NCBI GenBank assembly: GCA_963702755.1
Contig: CAVPDZ010000004.1
Span: 186,001 to 250,000, forward strand
Source: JAJPKK01 sp963702755
GTDB taxonomy: Bacteria > Pseudomonadota > Alphaproteobacteria > Rhizobiales > Xanthobacteraceae
DNA length: 64,000 nt
Direction of reading: 5' to 3'
Shown here: piece after piece, positions 15,834 through 24,476 of the stretch
How the letters are laid out: the number at the start of each line of letters is the position of its first letter
Position numbering within the stretch: the stretch's first letter is position 1
Translations under genes and position numbers: made by a program
The notes under the pieces: model-generated
The model's database searches: none
Seen by the model: only the letters and a program-made list of their open reading frames with translations
Told to the model about the DNA's origin: nothing

Positions 15834-16822
15834 TCGATTACCTCATCGGCACGAACGAGCAAAGTCACCGGGACATCGAGCCCAAGCGCCTTAGCGCACT
15901 TGAGATTGATAGCCAATTCGAATTTGACCGGAAGCTGCACCGGAAGTTCCGACGGCCGCGAACCACGGAGTACGCGATCCACGTAGGGGGCGGCCCGGCT
16001 GAACTGGTCCACAGGGTCGAAGCCATAGGAAAGAAGGCCGCCTTCCTTGACGAACGCGCTGACCGCGTAGACGGCGGGTATTTGGTTTTGGGCGGCCGAT
16101 GAAATGATTGCGGCACGGTGGACCGCCATGAAAGCGTCTGACATGACGACGAGCCCCGCTCGTGGCTCGCCGGCAAGAGCGGCGACGACCGCTTCGATAT
16201 CGGCATCCGAACGAACGGGTGCGGCTTTCGGCGCCACGCCAAACAAATGGGCCGCCTCTTCAAACGAAGGCAAGTAATACAAACCCTTGCCCGGCGCGGT
16301 CTCGGGATTGAAGAGGATCGCAGCGCGTCTCATATCCGGAACCAACTCCCTGAGCAGCGCAAGCCACTTTCCTCCCATCGAGCGTTCCAGATTGCTGAAA
16401 CCCGTCAAATTTCCGGTCGGATGAGGCAGGCTCGGAACAAAGCCGTCGCCCACGGGATCGGAGACGCTCACGAACACGATCGGGATCGTGTTCGTTTCTC
16501 GTTGCAGCGCGGCCGTTGCCGGAGTCGTCAAGACAACAAGAACGTCGGGTCGGAGATCGACCAACTCTTTGGCCATGGCCTGCATTCGAAAGGCATCGGC
16601 GGTCGACCAACGAAGCACGAAACTGACGTTCTGCCCGTCCACCCAGCCCAGGACCGCGAGATTCTGCAGGAAGGCCGCCAGGCGGAGCTTCACGTCAGGA
16701 TCGTCGGCGACGTAGGGCAACAGGATTCCGACCAGGCGCGGGTGCCTGGACGGCTGCCCTCGTGCCACCACCGGCCAAGCCGCTGCACTTCCGAGCCCGG
16801 CAATGAAATCCCGCCGTCGCAT
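15830..16822 (-). CDS. ABC transporter substrate-binding protein, PF04392 type
   Basis: The protein has 330 residues from ATG 16822 (GGGGA seven bases upstream). A twin-arginine-like leader MRRRDFIAGLGSAAAWP ends at ARGQ. Signatures of the family run throughout: LGWVDGQNVSF, VLVVLTTPATAALQ, IPIVFVSVSDPVGDGFV, PTGNLTGFSNLE, KWLALLRELVP, AAILFNPETAP, VVMSDAFMAVHRAAI, VKEGGLLSYGFD, LPVQLPVKFELAINLKCAKA and LLVRADEVIE. It is presumably a periplasmic receptor; no permease or ATPase gene lies next to it, as is common for these orphan receptors. Substrate unknown. Confidence 0.9.
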   Translation of the reverse strand: MRRRDFIAGLGSAAAWPVVARGQPSRHPRLVGILLPYVADDPDVKLRLAAFLQNLAVLGWVDGQNVSFVLRWSTADAFRMQAMAKELVDLRPDVLVVLTTPATAALQRETNTIPIVFVSVSDPVGDGFVPSLPHPTGNLTGFSNLERSMGGKWLALLRELVPDMRRAAILFNPETAPGKGLYYLPSFEEAAHLFGVAPKAAPVRSDADIEAVVAALAGEPRAGLVVMSDAFMAVHRAAIISSAAQNQIPAVYAVSAFVKEGGLLSYGFDPVDQFSRAAPYVDRVLRGSRPSELPVQLPVKFELAINLKCAKALGLDVPVTLLVRADEVIE

Positions 16823-17094
16823 CGCTAATCCCCGCGATTGGCGGACAACCCTAACGCGTCCGAGGCCGTATTGGAACAACTGCGCGTGAAGTTATTGAAA
16901 ATACATTGAAATTTCAACAAGTCGAAAGCCTCGGCGAATACCTAGATTCGTTATATTGCCATCAAGGCAATCTGTTCCATGAGGAACAGGATCACAGCAG
17001 AATCGGCCCATCCTCGACATGGACGTTTCGAGAAAAGGGCACCTGGTCAAACTTCAAGCGCCCTCTCCCGCACTGCTGTTTGGCACGCAGACAC

Positions 17095-17421
17095 TCATCC
17101 GAGCGAGCCCATCGAACCTGCCAACCGCTGATGATGTTGATCGCGCTTATCCGGGTCTCCGTACAAACCCGACCCCTGCGCAAACCGGCTGTTATGCGGA
17201 TCGCGGTGGTCGTCCTGTGCGAACCTGGCATTGGCCGGATCGCGGGCATCCGGATTGGCCTGCACGAAGCGGCTGTTGTGCGGGTCGCGCGACTCGTCTT
17301 GAGCGAACCTGGCATTGACCGGGTCACGGGCGTCGGGATTCGCAGGGACCGAAACGAAAAGCACGAAAGCCATGGCAGAACCACCTGCCGCCGCCGTCAA
17401 CACTTTCAAAATCGACCTCAT
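17095..17421 (-). CDS. Exported protein with four RDPxxxRFAQ repeats
   Basis: The 108-residue protein starts at ATG 17421 with AAGGAG seven bases upstream; the in-frame upstream extension lacks support. A signal peptide (MRSILKVLTAAAGGSAMAFV...) leads to four clean repeats (RDPVNARFAQDES, RDPHNSRFVQANPDA, RDPANARFAQDDH, RDPHNSRFAQ) and a decayed fifth (RDQHHQRLAG). It is clearly paralogous to the 12-repeat protein at 8533-9159 but has no cysteines. It is divergent from the PQQ dehydrogenase gene and carries a CRP-type palindrome 103 bases upstream. Confidence 0.8.
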   Translation of the reverse strand: MRSILKVLTAAAGGSAMAFVLFVSVPANPDARDPVNARFAQDESRDPHNSRFVQANPDARDPANARFAQDDHRDPHNSRFAQGSGLYGDPDKRDQHHQRLAGSMGSLG

Positions 17422-17794
17422 GTTCATTCTCCTTTTCAAGGTAATCCTTGGAGTGGCGATCATTTGCTCGCCGCGGGTCCGCGAAAGAAATACTAAACAA
17501 GGCTTCGAGGAACGAATGTGAGCAGAGTCACATCGCGGCATTCTTTGTCCGTCAGATGACCCCGGCGCGGGCGCCCGCATTGGCCGCGAACAAATGTTCA
17601 GTCGCGGCGCACGATGTCCCAAACGTCTACCGGACGAGCGGGCCTCTGCATTTTCCATCCCTCGGGATAGCATTTGGACCGGCGCGTCTTGTGGCGCGCC
17701 ACCCAAGGGGGCAATCTGCTTGGAACCGCGCGGTCGACCCGCGCGGCGCCGTTTGAACGTGCCGGGTGTGCAACGTCCACAAGGGGAAATGCCA
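17422..17794. other. Divergent promoter region of the repeat protein and the PQQ dehydrogenase
   Basis: This gap of about 370 bases separates two divergent genes. It contains the CRP-type site at 17517-17532 and no convincing gene. A frame opens at 17594 and runs into the dehydrogenase, but its early part has no signal peptide or homology and the better start is at 17795. Confidence 0.55.
17517..17532. promoter_or_regulatory. CRP/cAMP-type operator upstream of the 4-repeat protein
   Basis: TGTGAGCAGAGTCACA is a perfect TGTGA-N6-TCACA palindrome centred 103 bases upstream of the ATG at 17421. Read on the gene's strand it is TGTGACTCTGCTCACA, against TGTGACGTCGCTCACA at the paralogue, so even the spacer is mostly kept. 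It could also act on the divergent PQQ dehydrogenase gene. Confidence 0.6.
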
Positions 17795-19567
17795 ATGACG
17801 TCCTATTCTCTTGCTGCCGCCATCGCCAGCACGCTGCTACTTGCGACCGCACAGACGCCGGTCGGCGCCGCCGACATGACCGCCGAGCGCGCGCTCAACG
17901 TCCAGCGCGAGCCGCAAAATTGGCTCCTGCACCATGGCAACTACCAGGGCCACCGTTACTCGCTCCTCCGGGAGATCAACGCCGACACCGTCAAGAACAT
18001 GCGGCTCGCTTATACGGTCGCGCTCAGCGGCTTGCAGGCCGGCGGCCGCTACGCCTTCGGTAACCTGGAAGCAACCCCGATCGTCGAGGACGGCATCATG
18101 TACGTGCCGGACGGCTGGGGTTCAGTCTATGCGATCGATCTGACCGGGGGCCGGAAGGGCGTCATCAAGTGGAAGATGGATCCTGGCACCGACCGCGCCT
18201 GGGCGGGCGATGTCGCCTGCTGCGGCGTCAACAATCGCGGCGTCGCGCTGTGGAAGGACAAGGTCATCTCGATCGCGCTGGATGGCCGCCTGTTCGCCAT
18301 CAACAAGGCAACCGGTGAGGTCGTGTGGGAGCGCAAGATCGCCGACCCGGCGATCGGAGAGACGCTGACCGCCGCGCCGCTGATCATCCGCGATCTCGCG
18401 ATCGTGGGCTCTGCCGGAGGCGAATTCGGCATCCGCGGCTTCATCGAGGCGACCGATCTCAATACCGGCAAGATGGCGTGGCGCACCTACACCATCCCTG
18501 GCGCCGGCGAGCCCGGCAACGAGACCTGGAAAGACGGCAAGGAACGCTGGAAGCACGGCGGCGGTTCGATCTGGGAGACCGCGACCTACGATCCGGAAAC
18601 CGACACAATCTACCAAGGCATCGGCAATGCTGGTCCCGACTACGACATCGCGTATCGGCCGGGCGACAACAAGTGGGCCGCGAGCGTGCTTGCCATCAGC
18701 CCTACCGACGGCAAGATCAAATGGGGCTTCCAATACACGCCGCAGGACCCTTACGACTATGATGAAATTTCCGAGCATCCGATCATCAACGCCAAGGTCG
18801 ACGGCGAGGACCGCAAGCTCGTCGTACATGCCGCGCGCAACGGATTCTTCTACGCGCTCGATCGCATCAACGGCTCGTTCGTCACCGGCAAACAATATGT
18901 CGATCAGCTGACTTGGACGCCGGGCCTCGACCCCAAGACCGGAAAACCGCTCAATTACGATCCGAACTCAGATATCCAGCTCTATACGCCGGGCAGCCAC
19001 GGAATGCGCGGCCAGGGACCGGGCCGCATGTGCCCGACCAACAGCGGCGGCAAGAACTGGGAGCCGACCGCCTACAATCCGCAGCTCAACCTGCTCTACA
19101 TTCCGACCATCGAAGGCTGCAACGTCATCGAGACAGTCGAGCAGAAGGACTTCGCCGACCAGGGTGGCACCATCAAGCCGCGCGAGCGCTTCACCGGCGG
19201 CAGCACTAAGAACCCCGAGCGCCGCTATGGCGCGCTGAAGGCCGTCGATCCGGCGACGGGCGAGATGAAGGCTTCCTTACGCCTCACTTACCCGAACTAT
19301 TCGGGAGCGCTTGCGACCGCTGGCAACCTCGTCTTCCTCGGCCACTATGACGGCACGTTCTCGGCCTATGATGCGAAGACGCTCGCCGAGGTGTGGAGCT
19401 TCCATATCGGCACCGGCATTAACGCGCCGCCGATCACTTTTGCAGTCAACGGCAAGCAGTACGTCGCAGTTCTAGCCGGCTCCGCGATGCGCGAGCAGGT
19501 TTTGGGCAACGCGCCGGAGCTGCGCAACAACGCGACGGCCTCGATGCTGTTCGTGTTTACGTTGTGA
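17795..19567 (+). CDS. PQQ-dependent alcohol dehydrogenase (methanol/ethanol family)
   Basis: The 590-residue periplasmic quinoprotein starts at ATG 17795, seven bases after AAGGGGA, with a signal peptide ending near VGAA. It has W-motif beta-propeller blades, the vicinal disulfide Cys-Cys (GDVACCGVNNRG) that stacks on PQQ, an Asn region (GNAGPDYDIAYRPGDN) and YDYDEISE near the active site. In XoxF/ExaF types two aspartates in this last motif (D-x-D) hold the catalytic base and a lanthanide; both are present here, so a lanthanide enzyme is plausible. It lacks a fused cytochrome domain. No cytochrome or xoxJ gene is adjacent. The substrate is inferred only as a primary alcohol. Confidence 0.9.
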   Translation: MTSYSLAAAIASTLLLATAQTPVGAADMTAERALNVQREPQNWLLHHGNYQGHRYSLLREINADTVKNMRLAYTVALSGLQAGGRYAFGNLEATPIVEDGIMYVPDGWGSVYAIDLTGGRKGVIKWKMDPGTDRAWAGDVACCGVNNRGVALWKDKVISIALDGRLFAINKATGEVVWERKIADPAIGETLTAAPLIIRDLAIVGSAGGEFGIRGFIEATDLNTGKMAWRTYTIPGAGEPGNETWKDGKERWKHGGGSIWETATYDPETDTIYQGIGNAGPDYDIAYRPGDNKWAASVLAISPTDGKIKWGFQYTPQDPYDYDEISEHPIINAKVDGEDRKLVVHAARNGFFYALDRINGSFVTGKQYVDQLTWTPGLDPKTGKPLNYDPNSDIQLYTPGSHGMRGQGPGRMCPTNSGGKNWEPTAYNPQLNLLYIPTIEGCNVIETVEQKDFADQGGTIKPRERFTGGSTKNPERRYGALKAVDPATGEMKASLRLTYPNYSGALATAGNLVFLGHYDGTFSAYDAKTLAEVWSFHIGTGINAPPITFAVNGKQYVAVLAGSAMREQVLGNAPELRNNATASMLFVFTL

Positions 19568-19615
19568 GCATCGGAGGCCGCTACATTGAGCGCCTCCCGC
19601 AGGTTGGGGAAAACG

Positions 19616-19692
19616 TGGTCGGAGTGGCAGGATTTGAACCTGCGACCCCCTCGTCCCGAACGAGGTGCTCTACCAGGCTGAGCCACACTCCG
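19616..19692 (-). tRNA. tRNA-Pro (anticodon CGG)
   Basis: The reverse strand folds as a cloverleaf: acceptor CGGAGTG/CACTCCG, D arm with GGTAGAGC, anticodon stem CCTCG/CGAGG around TTCGGGA (anticodon CGG), and T arm GCAGG-TTCAAAT-CCTGC. Discriminator A and an encoded CCA follow (19616-19618 on the forward strand as TGG). It lies 48 bases after the dehydrogenase stop, on the opposite strand. Confidence 0.95.
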
Positions 19693-19812
19693 CCGTCTCT
19701 CTGGTGGGCGGTCTTATAGCGTCGGTCGCGCGGGGTCGCAAGCGGCGACATCATCGGGCAGACTGCCGCTGAGCCCAATCCGTGCTATGAAGGATCAATA
19801 TGGTGGAGCACG

Positions 19813-20051
19813 ATGGCGCAGCACGACCTTACCTTTTCCGTCGTTCTTGAGCCTCAGCCGGAGGGCGGCTTTACGGTCTTCGTTCCGGCGTTGCCGGAGA
19901 TCGTGACTGAGGGAGACACCGAAGAGGAAGCGCTCGCGATGGCCGAAGACGCCATCCGCTTGGTGGTTGAAGACCGCGCCGCGCGCGGCGAGGAGATTCC
20001 GGCGACTCCTCGACGCGGATCAGAGAGGTCACAGTCACCGTGGCGGCATGA
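19813..20051 (+). CDS. hicB: HicB-family antitoxin (frame break near the end)
   Basis: About 79 residues: LTFSVVLEPQPEGGFTVFVP, LPEIVTEGDTEEEALAMAED and AIRLVVEDRAARGEEIP are the HicB partial-RNase-H-fold signatures. Near 20010 the frame must shift to read SSTRIREVTVTVAA and stop at 20049-20051. It neutralises the HicA mRNA interferase encoded next. The ATGA overlap with hicA implies coupled translation. Antitoxin-first order is the less usual one. No long DNA-binding C-domain is present, so autoregulation is not obvious. Confidence 0.85.
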
Positions 20052-20288
20052 GCAAGCGGCTGCCTTCTGTCAAAGCTCGCGAAGTCATCCGCGCGCTGGA
20101 GCGTGCCGGCTTTCAAGTCTCCCGGACGTCTGGCAGCCATTGCCGAATGATCCACCGGATCGATCCTTCTCGGCAGGTGACTGTTCCGCTTCACGGCAGC
20201 AACGATCTTAAACGAGGCACGGTGCAGAGGATTCTCCGGCAGGCTGGCCTCACGGCGGAGCAGTTCAACGCTCCTCCTGCGCGGGTAG
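20048..20288 (+). CDS. hicA: HicA-family mRNA interferase toxin (frame break at the end)
   Basis: About 80 residues from ATG 20048: KRLPSVKAREVIRALERAGF, QVSRTSGSHCRMIH with the catalytic His, VTVPLHGSNDLKRGTVQRIL and RQAGLTAEQF. This is a double-stranded-RNA-binding-like fold that cuts mRNA when free of HicB. Near 20275 a one-base change is needed to reach the normal end (NALLRG, stop at 20286-20288). Without it the frame runs on for 130 residues over the next gene, which is clearly wrong. Confidence 0.88.
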
Positions 20289-20381
20289 TCCCGCCGCCCA
20301 TTGCGCCGGCCCGTTTGCGGCGGCATATGAGCGCGGTGATTTGCGGAGAGATGACGATGCCCGGCGCAGACGACGCGGATC

Positions 20382-21386
20382 GTGCCGGCGAGCCCCGGGG
20401 CGATCGAGGAGGCGAGCGCCGTCCTGGCGGCCGGCGGGCTCGTCGCGTTTCCGACCGAGACGGTCTACGGCCTCGGCGCCGATGCGACGAACGATGCCGC
20501 GGTGGCGCGGCTCTATGCGGCGAAGGAGCGACCCAGCTTCAATCCGCTGATCGTTCATGTGACGGACCTCGTCGCGGCGGAGCGGCTCGCGGTGTTCGAG
20601 GCTCAGGCGCGCGCGCTTGCCGGCGCGTTCTGGCCGGGGCCGCTGACGCTCGTCGTGCGCAAGCGCGCCGGCTGCCCGGTCGGTGAACTCGCGACGGCGG
20701 GGCTCGACACAATCGCCATCCGGGTGCCGCGTCATCCGGTCGCGACGGCGATTCTCGCGGCGTTCGGAAAGCCGGTGGTGGCGCCGTCGGCGAACCGCTC
20801 GGGGTTCGTGTCGCCGACCACCGCCGAGCACGTGCATGCCGATCTCGCCGGCCGGATCGATCTCATCATCGACGGCGGGCCGACGCCGGTCGGCGTCGAA
20901 TCGACCATTCTCGCCTGCATCGATGGCCGCGTGACGCTGCTGCGGCCGGGCGCCGTCGCGCGCGAGGACATCGCGAAATTCCTCGGCCATGACATTGCGG
21001 CACCGCCCTCGCCGCATGCATCCGCGCCGTCCGCAGGTCCGATCGCGCCCGGCATGCTCGCCTCGCACTATGCGCCGCGGGCGGCGGTGCGCATGAATGC
21101 GCGCGCGGTCGCGCCCGGCGAGGCGCTGCTCGCGTTCGGGCCGGCGCTGCCGCCCGATGCAGCCTCGGCCGCGGCCGTCCTCAACCTGTCGGAGCGCGGC
21201 GACACGATCGAGGCTGCCGCGAACCTGTTCGCTTATCTGCGCCGCCTCGATGCCGCGGGCGTTGCCACCATCGCGGTGATGCCGATCCCGGAGCACGGTC
21301 TCGGCGAGGCGATCAACGACCGGCTGCGCCGCGCCGCCGCGCCGCGCGCCGGCGCCGCCCAGGCAAAAGGGCTCGCCAATGTTTGA
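20382..21386 (+). CDS. L-threonylcarbamoyladenylate synthase (Sua5/TsaC)
   Basis: The 334-residue, long Sua5-type enzyme starts at a GTG at 20382. It uses threonine, bicarbonate and ATP to make the intermediate for t6A37 in tRNAs reading ANN codons. Motifs: AAGGLVAFPTETVYGLGAD, KERPSFNPLIVHV, FWPGPLTLVV, IAIRVPRHP, VVAPSANRSGFVSPTTAEHV and VGVESTIL. After a PHASAPSAGPIAPGMLASHY linker comes the C-terminal Sua5 domain. It is an essential or near-essential function; the gene is intact here. Confidence 0.93.
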   Translation: MPASPGAIEEASAVLAAGGLVAFPTETVYGLGADATNDAAVARLYAAKERPSFNPLIVHVTDLVAAERLAVFEAQARALAGAFWPGPLTLVVRKRAGCPVGELATAGLDTIAIRVPRHPVATAILAAFGKPVVAPSANRSGFVSPTTAEHVHADLAGRIDLIIDGGPTPVGVESTILACIDGRVTLLRPGAVAREDIAKFLGHDIAAPPSPHASAPSAGPIAPGMLASHYAPRAAVRMNARAVAPGEALLAFGPALPPDAASAAAVLNLSERGDTIEAAANLFAYLRRLDAAGVATIAVMPIPEHGLGEAINDRLRRAAAPRAGAAQAKGLANV

Positions 21387-21408
21387 ACGATCGGTCCCGG
21401 CCCTGCCG

Positions 21409-21498
21409 GTAGCCCGGATGGAGCGCAGCGCAATCCGGGAGTAGCTTTGCCACGGTACACGTATCGTCCCGGATTACGCTGCGCTCCATCCGGGCTAC
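21409..21498. repeat. GTAGCCCGGAT palindromic element, copy 1
   Basis: GTAGCCCGGATGGAGCGCAG... and its inverted partner end ...CTGCGCTCCATCCGGGCTAC, separated by a short spacer; the whole can fold into one long hairpin. It fills the gap between the Sua5 and FAD oxidase genes. Related copies lie at 22969, 30121, 31364 and 32615. Confidence 0.85.
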
Positions 21499-21516
21499 AG
21501 GGCTTCGAGTTTCGCG

Positions 21517-22958
21517 ATGAATACGCCCTTCCAATCCGGCCCCGCGCGGCCGCCGCTCGCCCCCGACCTGGTCGCCCGCTTCACGGCGATCGTCGGGGAG
21601 AAATATGCCATCACCGATCCCGCCGGCCAGGAGGCCTACGTGGTCGAGAGCCGCGGGCTTTATCGCGGGCACACGCCGCTGGTGCTGCGGCCAGGGTCGG
21701 TCGCGGAAGTCGCCGCGATCCTGCGTCTCGCCAACGAGACCAGGACGGCGATCGTGCCGCAGGGCGGCAACACCGGGCTCGTCGGCGGCCAGATCGCCCA
21801 TGACGGCGAAGTGGTGATGACGCTGCGCCGGCTCGATCGCGTTCGCGAGGTCGACGCCGCGTCGAATGCCATGACCTGCGAGGCGGGCGTCGTGCTGGCC
21901 GATGCGCAGGCGGCGGCCGCCGCGGCGAAGCGCCTGTTTCCGCTGTCGCTCGGCGCCGAGGGGAGTTGCACCATCGGCGGCAATCTCTCCACCAATGCCG
22001 GCGGCACCGGCGCGCTGGCCTACGGCGTCGCGCGCGATCTCGTGCTCGGGCTTGAAGTCGTGCTGGCCGACGGCCGCGTGCTCAACGCGCTCAACAAGCT
22101 CAAGAAGGACAACACCGGCTACGATCTCAAGAATCTGTTCATCGGCGCCGAAGGCACGCTCGGCGTCATCACGGCGGCGGTGCTCAAGCTCTATCCGGCG
22201 CCGACGACCGTCGAGACCGCGTTCGTCGGCGTGCCGTCACCGCAGGCGGCACTCGATCTCCTCGCCCTCATCGAGGAGCGCAGCAACCGCGCGGTCACGA
22301 GCTTCGAACTGATGTGCCGGCTCGCGATCGACATCGCGCTGCGCCACGGCCACGGGCTGCGCGATCCGCTCGCCGAGCCGCACCCGTGGTACGTGCTGGT
22401 GCAGCTGTCATCGGCGGCGCAGCAGGATTTGCGCACGGTGCTCGAAGAGGCGCTGGAGGCCGGCATGGAGAAGGGCCTTGTCGGCGATGCCGCCGTCGCC
22501 GACAGCCTGGAGCATCGGCGCGCGTTCTGGCTCCTGCGCGAGACGCTGCCGGAAACGCAGAAAGGCGAAGGCGGCTCGATCAAGCACGACATTTCCGTGC
22601 CGGTCGCGGCCGTGCCGGATTTTTTGCGCGAAGCGGGCGCCGCGGTCGAGGCGTTGATCCCCGGCAGCCGGCCGGTGCCGTTCGGCCATCTCGGCGACGG
22701 CAACATCCATTACAACATCTCCCAGCCGGTCGGCGCCGACACCGCGGCGTTCCTCGCCCGCTGGTACGAGATGAACGACGCGGTGCATCGCGGTGGTCGG
22801 CGAAATTCGGCGGCTCGATCTCGGCCGAGCACGGCATCGGCGTGATGAAGCGCAAGCTGTTGCCGCAGGTGAAGGACCCGGTCGCGCTCGATCTCATGCG
22901 CACGCTCAAGCGCACGCTCGACCCGAACAACATCCTCAACCCCGGCAAGGTGCTGTGA
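21517..22958 (+). CDS. FAD-linked oxidase / D-2-hydroxyacid dehydrogenase (GlcD/DLD type), frame break near 22790
   Basis: About 479 residues. The PCMH-type FAD-binding domain shows TAIVPQGGNTGLVGGQ, LGAEGSCTIGGNLSTNAGG, GLEVVLADGRVL and LFIGAEGTLGVITAAVLKL. The C-terminal FAD_oxidase_C domain has VLVQLSSAA, GEGGSIKHDISVPV and PFGHLGDGNIHYN. After the break near 22790 it ends FGGSISAEHGIGVMKRKLL and LDPNNILNPGKVL. The substrate class is D-2-hydroxyglutarate, D-lactate or a similar hydroxyacid, and sequence alone does not separate them. Confidence 0.9.
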
Positions 22959-22968
22959 GGCGCGGTCC

Positions 22969-23064
22969 GTAGCCCGGATGAGCGCAGCGACATCCGGGAC
23001 CGCCCTTGCCGCGCGACGCATGGGTGAGGTCGGCCCCGGATATCGCTGCGCTCATCCGGGCTAC
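22969..23064. repeat. GTAGCCCGGAT palindromic element, copy 2
   Basis: GTAGCCCGGATGAGCGCAG... pairs with ...CTGCGCTCATCCGGGCTAC, with a GC-rich inner spacer. It sits between convergent genes (FAD oxidase stop 22958, SRAP stop 23072) and could serve as a transcription end. Confidence 0.85.
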
Positions 23065-23071
23065 GAATGCG

Positions 23072-23888
23072 TCACAACAAAGGCAGCTGTCCGTCGTCCT
23101 TCTTTCGCTTTGGTGTCGCGGCCTTTGCGGGCGGGCTTGCGTCCTCGTGCGGCGCTGGTTCGCCGTGAGGCGGCGCGCTCGCGCTGCCCGACACGGCGGT
23201 CGCTGCGGCACGCGGAGGCGCCGCCGCCACTGGCTCGATCAGGTTCGGCGAATCGTTCTCGGCGCGGTTGACGGCGTTCGACACCTCATAGGCTTCGAAC
23301 AATGTTTCCGGCGCCGGCGTGAGCAGCGCGGCGGCAGTCGTCGCCTCGACGTTGGCGTTGTCGAGCCACAAATCGAACGCCTCCGGCGGGATCACGGCGG
23401 GCATCCGATCATGCAGCGGCATGAGCGTGCGGTTGGCCGCGGTGGTGACGATGCATGCGGTCTGCAACTCTTCGCCGTTCGGCCCCATCCAGTCTTCCCA
23501 CAGTCCGGCGAAGGCGACCGGGCCGCCGTCGCGGGGATGCACGAGGAACGGCCGCTTGCGGTTTATCTCCGATTTCCACTCGTAGAAGCCGTCGGCGGGA
23601 AAGAGGCAGCGGCGCCGCCGCATGGCATTGCGGAATGCCGGCTTTTCGAGCACGTTTTCAGCAGCGCGCATTGATGAGCAGGGTGAAGCGGCGCGGGTCT
23701 TTGACCCAGGAGGGAATGAGGCCCCACCGCACCAGCGCAAAGTGGCGTTCGCCGGCGTCGAGCCGCACGATCGGCACCGGCTGGCTCGGCGCGACGTTGT
23801 AGCGGGGCGGGAAATTCGGCTGCTCCCCATAACGGAACAGCGCGCGTATCGCCTCCGGCGACGAAGTGATGACATAGCGGCCGCACAT
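23072..23888 (-). CDS. SRAP-domain (YedK/HMCES) abasic-site response protein, frame break near 23660
   Basis: About 270 residues. It starts MCGRYVITSSPEAIRALF, where Cys2 forms the thiazolidine link to abasic sites in single-stranded DNA. It continues FPPRYNVAPSQPVPIV and RWGLIPSW, then (after the break) FPADGFYEWK with the active Glu and PLHDRMPAVIP with the active His. A Pro/Ala-rich tail ends in KRKKDDGQLPLL. The shift lies between LLINARC and AENVLEKPAF. Confidence 0.92.
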
Positions 23889-23963
23889 TGCAGCCCTCCG
23901 ATTAATCGCGTTTTAATCGAATATAGGGACAGTCGTCCGACCAGGTGCGCCTGCAACCACACG

Positions 23964-24472
23964 ATGACCACACCGAATTTACAGCCGGCGACACCGCCTT
24001 ATTCCGGCCCGCTCGACCGCCCGAGCGCGGAACGCCTTGCCAAGGCCAATATAAATCCGGCAACCGGGCTGGCGACAGACTACCTCAACCATTTCAATGA
24101 AGCGATCATGCTGCTGGAGCTGGTCGCGACCATGCCGGAATGCCTTCCCGACCTTTTGGAATGGCGGCCCATGAGCTACCAGGACCATTTCGCCGGCTCC
24201 GCTTTCAAGGATCGCGAGCTCGCGGTCGCGGCCTATGACGCCGCCGATCCCGTGGCGCGCACCGACCTCGAGCGCCTCGCCGACGCGATGACGGCGATCC
24301 TCCTTGCCACCCGCGATGCCATGGCGGCGGCGGCAACGCCTCCTCGCGCGCCGAAGCGGCACGCGCGATGGCGGCGCTGCGCCCGCTGGTGGCGCAGGCC
24401 GGCGCCGTGATCAACGGACGGGCGAGTTCGCAAGGTGCCCAGGGTGCCGTCGACGCCGTCTTCGGGCGCTGA
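23964..24472 (+). CDS. Conserved hypothetical protein (frame break near 24335)
   Basis: From ATG 23964 (MTTPNLQPATPPYSGPLDRP) the product reads GLATDYLNHFNEAIMLLELV, ECLPDLLEWRPMSYQDHF and DREL. A one-base change near 24335 then leads to SSRAEAARAMAALRPL and a stop at 24470-24472. Total about 169 residues. The body looks helical, with no membrane segment or signal peptide. Similar small proteins occur near TIGR02301 and Nudix genes in related bacteria, as far as I recall, but no function is assigned. Confidence 0.7.
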
Positions 24473-24476
24473 GCCC

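Noticed and set aside
16972..16989. CTGTTCC-ATGA-GGAACAG hairpin as terminator of the 4-repeat protein gene
   Set aside because: The stem is short and there is no T-run on the relevant strand; it could be chance.
17594..17794. An N-terminal extension of the PQQ dehydrogenase from ATG 17594
   Set aside because: The added 67 residues have no family match and would bury the signal peptide; ATG 17795 has a well-placed ribosome site.
19967..20686. A 239-codon protein containing HicA
   Set aside because: The HicA part is real, but everything after residue ~75 is out of frame over the Sua5 gene. A one-base error near 20275 explains the read-through.
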